Part shown: one piece after another, positions 5,408-8,636 of the stretch | Layout of the letters: each line of letters opens with the position of its first letter | How positions within the stretch are numbered: the first letter of the stretch is position 1 | Assembly: GCA_905234005.1 (NCBI GenBank) | Contig: CAJOFW010000127.1 | Coordinates: 1-8,636, forward strand | Origin: an uncultured Oscillospiraceae bacterium | GTDB taxonomy: Bacteria; Bacillota; Clostridia; Oscillospirales; Oscillospiraceae | DNA length: 8,636 nucleotides | Direction of reading: 5' to 3' | Notes under the pieces: model-generated | Told to the model about the DNA's origin: nothing | Seen by the model: only the letters and a program-made list of their open reading frames with translations | Database searches by the model: none | Made by a program: the position numbers and the translations under genes

Positions 5408-6740
5408 TCAGCAGACGCCCTGCCAGAGCATCGCGTCGGCGACCTTCAGGAAGCCGGCGATGTTCGCGCCGGCCTGGATGTCGCCCTTCATGCCGAACTG
5501 CTCGGCGGCGGACGCGCAGGCGGCGTAGATGCCCTCCATGATGCCCTTGAGCTTCGCGTCGACCTCCTCGAAGCTCCAGCTCAGGCGCTCGGAGTTCTGG
5601 CTCATCTCGAGGCCGGACGTGGCGACGCCGCCGGCGTTCGAGGCCTTCGACGGGCTGTACATCAGGCCCGCGCCCTTGATGGCGGAGATCGCCTCGGGCG
5701 TGCACGGCATATTCGCGCCCTCGAACACGGCGATGGCGCCGTTCGCGATGAGGGCCTTCGCGGACTCCTCGTCGATCTCGTTCTGCGTGGCGCAGGGCAT
5801 GGCGATGTCGCACGGGACGGTCCAGATGCCCTTGCAGCCCTCGACGTACTTCGCCGTCGGGACGTAGTTCACATAGGTGCTGATGCGGTCGCGCTTCTGC
5901 TCCTTGATGACCTGAATGACCTTGTAGTCGATGCCGTTCTCGTCGACGATGTAGCCGTTGGAGTCGCACATGGCGATGACCTTGCCGCCAAGCTCGGTGG
6001 CCTTCTGGTTCGCGTAGGTGGCGACGTTGCCGGAGCCGGACACGATGACGCGCTTGCCCTCGAAGGAGCTGCCGTTGTCCTTGAGCTGGGCCGCGGCGAA
6101 GTAGCACAGGCCGAAGCCGGTCGCCTGGGTGCGGGCGAGGGAGCCGCCGTAGCTGAGGCCCTTGCCGGTCAGGACGCCCGTCCACTCGTCGCGCAGACGC
6201 TTGTACTGGCCGAAGAGATAGCCGATCTCACGGGCGCCGACGCCGATGTCGCCGGCGGGCACGTCGGTATCCGGGCCGATGTGACGGAACAGCTCGTTCA
6301 TGAAGCTCTGGCAGAAGCGCATGACCTCGGCGTCGCTCTTGCCCTTGGGGTCGAAGTCGGAGCCGCCCTTGCCGCCGCCCATGGGGAGGGTGGTCAGGGA
6401 GTTCTTGAAGATCTGCTCTGATGACGGACAGGTTGACCGTCGGATGGAAGCGCAGACCGCCCTTGTAGGGGCCGATCGCGGAGTTGTACTGCACGCGGTA
6501 GCCGCGGTTGACCTGCACCTTGCCGCTGTCGTCCACCCAGGGGACGCGGAAGAGGATGGCGCGCTCCGGCTCGACGAGACGGCCGATGATGTCCTGCTCC
6601 TCGTAACGGGGGTCGGACTCGATGACCGGCTCGAGGGACTCGAGAACCTCCTCCACGGCCTGCAGGAACTCCGGCTCGTGGGCATTGCGCTGCTTGAGAC
6701 CGTCCATGACGGACTTCAGATAGGCATTCTTGATCGACAT
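5408..6740 (-). pseudogene. gdhA: Glutamate dehydrogenase (NADP-type), disrupted by a 14-base deletion
   Basis: Hexameric-type bacterial glutamate dehydrogenase, which reductively aminates 2-oxoglutarate to glutamate in the cytoplasm. Two frames carry the parts. Codons 1-107 end ...HPTVNLSVI and contain PYKGGLRFHP with substrate Lys93. The second part (6418 down to 5408, 336 residues) starts EQIFKNSLTTLPMGGGKGGSDF and holds the catalytic region, VPAGDIGVGAREIG, the Rossmann motif VSGSGNVA and the C-terminal SQNSERLSW. In homologues KFLGF joins SVI to EQ; here ATC is followed by a single A and then GAG, so 14 bases are missing at 6419. Restoring them gives 1347 bp and 448 residues, the family length, and no other lesion is seen. 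GSGNVA followed by a DS at the second strand resembles E. coli NADP-dependent GdhA rather than the NAD enzyme of C. symbiosum. The ATG at 6738-6740 follows AAGGAG. As it stands, translation would stop after 170 codons. It is a recent pseudogene or an assembly error. Confidence 0.88.
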
Positions 6741-6765
6741 GACAATTGCTCCTTTTTCAGAATAG

Positions 6766-6784
6766 CTCCCGCTGAAACCGGGAG
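6766..6784 (-). promoter_or_regulatory. Stem-loop in the gdhA leader
   Basis: Arms CTCCCG and CGGGAG with a seven-base loop, inside the predicted 5' UTR and about 20 bases before the gdhA AAGGAG site. It may stabilise the mRNA; no known riboswitch signature is seen. Confidence 0.45.
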
Positions 6785-6810
6785 TATATAGATTAGCTCA
6801 TACAATGCGT

Positions 6811-6839
6811 ATTATAATAATACTTAATGAAATAATCAA
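6811..6839 (-). promoter_or_regulatory. Sigma-A promoter of gdhA
   Basis: On the minus strand TTGATT (6839-6834), a 17-base spacer and a perfect TATAAT (6816-6811) in an AT-rich patch that contrasts with the surrounding GC-rich DNA. The predicted start near 6804 gives a leader of about 64 bases. Confidence 0.75.
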
Positions 6840-6849
6840 CCCCTGAGAC

Positions 6850-6869
6850 GGAAAATGCGGCGATTTTCC
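6850..6869. promoter_or_regulatory. Inverted repeat upstream of the gdhA -35, possible regulator site
   Basis: Perfect seven-base arms GGAAAAT and ATTTTCC separated by GCGGCG. The centre lies about 55 bases before the predicted gdhA start, the usual place for an activator. No named regulator motif is recognised. Confidence 0.35.
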
Positions 6870-6888
6870 AAGTTTTGTGAACTGTGAT

Positions 6889-6917
6889 AAAACCGCCGCG
6901 GCCATCGCGGCGGTTTT
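6889..6917 (-). terminator. Rho-independent terminator downstream of spoIVB
   Basis: Perfect twelve-base arms AAAACCGCCGCG (6889-6900) and CGCGGCGGTTTT (6906-6917) around a five-base loop. The U-tract is formed by the end of the stem and the following ATCAC on the minus strand. The arms are symmetric, so it may also stop plus-strand transcription. Confidence 0.8.
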
Positions 6918-6929
6918 CGGCGAGTTGCA

Positions 6930-6972
6930 CCACAGGCGGCGGCGCCGGGGGTGCCGGTGCCGCCGTCTGTGG
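6930..6972. repeat. Second long inverted repeat between spoIVB and its terminator
   Basis: Arms of 14 bases, CCACAGGCGGCGGC (6930-6943) and GCCGCCGTCTGTGG (6959-6972), with one mismatch and a 15-base loop. There is no T-tract on either side, so it is not a terminator by itself. It could protect the 3' end of the spoIVB mRNA. Confidence 0.6.
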
Positions 6973-7004
6973 GTCTTCGATGGATTTGTACCGCCCCTTC
7001 GCGG

Positions 7005-8009
7005 TCAGGAGGCCTGCAGCATGCGGTCGATATAGATGCCGTAGCCCCTCGTCGGGTCGGCGGTCAGAACGTGCGTGACCGCGCCGACGAGACGGCCGTT
7101 CTGCAATATCGGACTGCCGCTCATGCCCTGTACGATGCCGCCCGTCAGCGCGAGGAGGGCGGGGTCGGTCACGCGGACGGCGAGATCGCGCCCGTCGCCG
7201 CCGCCGAGGATGCCGCTGCGGGATATCTCCACCGCGTACTCCCGCGCCTCCTGCCCGTCCACGCAGGCGAGGATCGTCGCCGGGCCGGATACGACCTCGT
7301 CCGGCGGCGCGACCTCGACCGGCGGACGCGTCGTCTCATACGGCTCCGTGAGCGTGCCGAACACGCCCGAGACCGTGTTCGACGCGACCGTGCCGAACGA
7401 CGACGCGGCGCTGAACATCCCGGCCAGCTCCCACGGCGTACCCTCCACGACACGCGCCCGGTAGACGCCGCCGCCGTCCGCCGGGAGCAGCGCCCCGCTG
7501 TCCGGGTCGTTCACGCCGTGGCCGAGCGCCCCGAACGCGCCCGTCGCCGGGTCGATATACGTGACCGTGCCGACGCCGGTCACGCCGTCCCGCAGCCACA
7601 GGCCGAAGCGCGCCCCGCCGTTTTCGTCCGCCGCCGGCGTGACCGTGACGCGTATCTGCCTGTCCCCGCGCAGAAGCGTCAGCTCCGTCCCGCCGGCGCT
7701 CGACGCCGCCTCCGCCGACGCCTGCGCCGCGAACGCCGCCGCCGAGTCGACCGGCCGGCCGTTCACCGCTACGATCACGTCCCCGGCCCGGACGCCGGCC
7801 TCCGCCGCCGGGGACGTCACGCCGGTCTCCGTCTCGATTTCGCTCACGCCCGCGACGAGAGCGCCGTCCACGTCGAGCCGGATGCCGACCGCCTCGCCGA
7901 CCGGGATCAGCGCCTCCGCCGCGAACGCGGCCGTACACAGCAGCGCGGCGGCGGCGACGAACGCGGCCGCCGCCCGCAGCCGCAAAAGTAATGTTTCCCT
8001 CATGCTCAT
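7005..8009 (-). CDS. spoIVB: SpoIVB, PDZ-containing S55 serine protease of sporulation
   Basis: A 334-residue forespore-secreted serine protease. In Bacillus it crosses to the intermembrane space and cleaves SpoIVFA, freeing SpoIVFB to process pro-sigma-K. An N-terminal signal-anchor occupies residues about 8-31. A PDZ domain follows (about 55-125; SPAAEAGVRAGDVIVAVNGRPV is the typical PDZ core). The S55 domain holds His164 in GALGHGVND, Asp282 in RVTDP and Ser297 in GIVQGMSGSPI, matching the SpoIVB triad, and the protein ends PTRGYGIYIDRML as homologues do. It is shorter than the 426-residue B. subtilis protein. The first ATG of ATGAGCATG (8007-8009) is chosen because AAAGGA lies five bases upstream. 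The usual neighbours recN and spo0A are absent, so this may be a relocated gene or a paralogue. The intact triad argues for an active enzyme and a spore-forming host. Confidence 0.92.
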   Translation of the reverse strand: MSMRETLLLRLRAAAAFVAAAALLCTAAFAAEALIPVGEAVGIRLDVDGALVAGVSEIETETGVTSPAAEAGVRAGDVIVAVNGRPVDSAAAFAAQASAEAASSAGGTELTLLRGDRQIRVTVTPAADENGGARFGLWLRDGVTGVGTVTYIDPATGAFGALGHGVNDPDSGALLPADGGGVYRARVVEGTPWELAGMFSAASSFGTVASNTVSGVFGTLTEPYETTRPPVEVAPPDEVVSGPATILACVDGQEAREYAVEISRSGILGGGDGRDLAVRVTDPALLALTGGIVQGMSGSPILQNGRLVGAVTHVLTADPTRGYGIYIDRMLQAS

Positions 8010-8032
8010 ACCCGTCCTTTCTTCGACCTGTT

Positions 8033-8039
8033 CAGTATG
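8033..8039 (-). promoter_or_regulatory. Possible sigma-G/F-like -10 element of spoIVB
   Basis: CATACTG on the minus strand resembles the sigma-G -10 (CATACTA) and lies 23 bases before the spoIVB start codon. No matching -35 is found at 17-18 bases. It is offered only because spoIVB is a forespore gene in Bacillus. Confidence 0.25.
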
Positions 8040-8113
8040 TGACGGAGCCGCCGGGACAACCGTGCAAAAATCTTTCAGCTTTGCCAAAAGCAAAAAACGC
8101 CGGCAAAATGAAC

Positions 8114-8138
8114 GCGGGATACATTTAATGTATCCCGC
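8114..8138 (-). terminator. Terminator of the Na/Pi cotransporter gene
   Basis: Near-perfect palindrome: arms GCGGGATACATT (8114-8125) and AATGTATCCCGC (8127-8138), one central base, about eleven pairs once a loop forms. On the minus strand it is followed by GTTCATTTTG. It lies about 85 bases after the stop codon of the gene to the right, between that gene and spoIVB. Confidence 0.65.
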
Positions 8139-8206
8139 TGGCTGTCTATGCGTTCATGATGGAAAATTTTGTGATAAACCGGGCCGTTCCGCAATGCCCG
8201 CCGCCG

Positions 8207-8216
8207 ATGGGGACGG
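8207..8216. repeat. Second copy of the ATGGGGACGG core
   Basis: Identical to bases 121-130 of the palindromic element near the left edge. Here the opposite arm is missing, so it may be a decayed copy or a chance match. It lies just after the stop codon of the Na/Pi cotransporter gene. Confidence 0.35.
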
Positions 8217-8222
8217 GGCGGT

Positions 8223-8636
8223 TCAGTCGAACGAGTATTTCTCCTTGAACCCCCGGAAATAGCGTGTGAATTCCTCGTCCTTGCGGCTCATGAGGCTCTC
8301 CACGTAGTTGTGCGTGTCGAACGCGTCGTGATCCAGCTCGATGCGGGCGATGGCGATGTTCGAGCAGTGGTCGGACACGCGCTCGTAGTTGCCGACGAGG
8401 TCGTTGAACACGAAGCTGTTCTCGCGCTTTGTGACGCCCCGGGCGAGGCGGTCGACCTGGCGGTGCTTCATCTCGTCGCTGAGGTCGTCGACCAGCTCCT
8501 CGAGCGGCTCGACCATGTGCGCGGCCTCCTGGTCGCTGTCGATCAGCGCCTTGAGGGCGAGGTCGACGACCTCCGTGAGCGCGGCCTCCATGACGTCCAT
8601 CTCCCGGCGCATATCGTCGGTGATCGGAATCTCCTT
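8223..8636 (-). CDS. C-terminal PhoU-like domain of a probable Na/Pi cotransporter (partial)
   Basis: The last 137 residues of a protein whose start is beyond the right edge; the frame is open to the last base (KEIPITDD... at the edge). The visible part is a PhoU-type helical domain with heptad-like EXXL patterns, EPLEELVDDLSDEMKHRQVDRL, the signature-like segment LVGNYERVSDHCSNIAIARIE, and FDTHNYVESL before a charged end, KEKYSFD. That ending is characteristic of the cytoplasmic PhoU domain fused to the Na+/phosphate cotransporter core (NptA/YjbB type, about 550-600 residues), rather than free-standing PhoU of the pst operon. The transporter exports or imports inorganic phosphate with Na+; the PhoU part is thought to regulate it. 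No pst genes are visible nearby. A stand-alone PhoU cannot be excluded from the fragment. Confidence 0.75.
   Translation of the reverse strand, partial: KEIPITDDMRREMDVMEAALTEVVDLALKALIDSDQEAAHMVEPLEELVDDLSDEMKHRQVDRLARGVTKRENSFVFNDLVGNYERVSDHCSNIAIARIELDHDAFDTHNYVESLMSRKDEEFTRYFRGFKEKYSFD

Noticed and set aside
5351..6421. 356-codon plus-strand reading frame across gdhA.
   Set aside because: Low-complexity Ala/Gly/Asp/Val/Leu translation antisense to a clearly recognised gene; typical shadow frame of GC-rich DNA.
6411..6428. Programmed frameshifting as an explanation for the gdhA frame change.
   Set aside because: There is no slippery heptamer, and the conserved residues KFLGF are physically missing, so a ribosomal shift would not restore the protein.
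6874..6895. Resemblance of TTTTGTGA/TGTGATAAA segments here to the sequence near 8166-8181.
   Set aside because: The shared bases are short, AT-rich and differently spaced; likely coincidence.
6951..7991. 346-codon plus-strand frame across spoIVB.
   Set aside because: Arg-rich shadow of the spoIVB coding strand; no start signal.

Overview
The window looks like chromosomal DNA of a GC-rich, endospore-forming member of the Clostridia, probably a gut-type Firmicute. The grounds are a SpoIVB sporulation protease, a TGS-domain nucleoside kinase of the clostridial type, strong GGAGG ribosome binding sites and consensus sigma-A promoters embedded in GC-rich DNA. No rRNA, tRNA, CRISPR array, insertion sequence or prophage gene is visible.

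Layout, left to right. The first 55 bases are the start of a minus-strand gene resembling the PD-(D/E)XK nuclease/putative transposase (Rpn-like) proteins. It is followed by a 50-bp palindromic element and a minus-strand DAACS-family sodium-coupled amino-acid/dicarboxylate symporter (188-1429) with its own promoter. A HAD phosphatase of the phosphoglycolate phosphatase type (1506-2186, minus) is divergent from a nucleoside kinase with a threonyl-tRNA-synthetase-like N-terminus (2308-3981, plus). Two back-to-back promoters lie between them. The kinase gene is followed after 68 bp by an EamA/DMT transporter (4050-4922, plus), probably in the same transcript.

The most interesting region is 5015-5320, between the EamA gene and gdhA. 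It has the architecture of a type I toxin-antitoxin module. A 31-codon gene for a single-span hydrophobic peptide (5100-5195, minus) has a perfect Shine-Dalgarno sequence held inside a hairpin. Its leader carries two GNRA-tetraloop hairpins, and leader segments are complementary to the end of the gene and to the 3' UTR. A perfect consensus promoter (TTGACA-17-TATAAT, extended -10) on the opposite strand fires a short RNA into the 3' end of that gene. None of this is explained by the neighbouring protein genes.

The right half holds gdhA (glutamate dehydrogenase, 5408-6740, minus), broken by what looks like a single 14-base deletion, then spoIVB (7005-8009, minus) outside its usual recN-spo0A setting. 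The last feature is the C-terminal PhoU-like domain of a probable Na/Pi cotransporter that runs off the right edge. Most genes here are separate transcription units bounded by recognisable promoters and stem-loop terminators.
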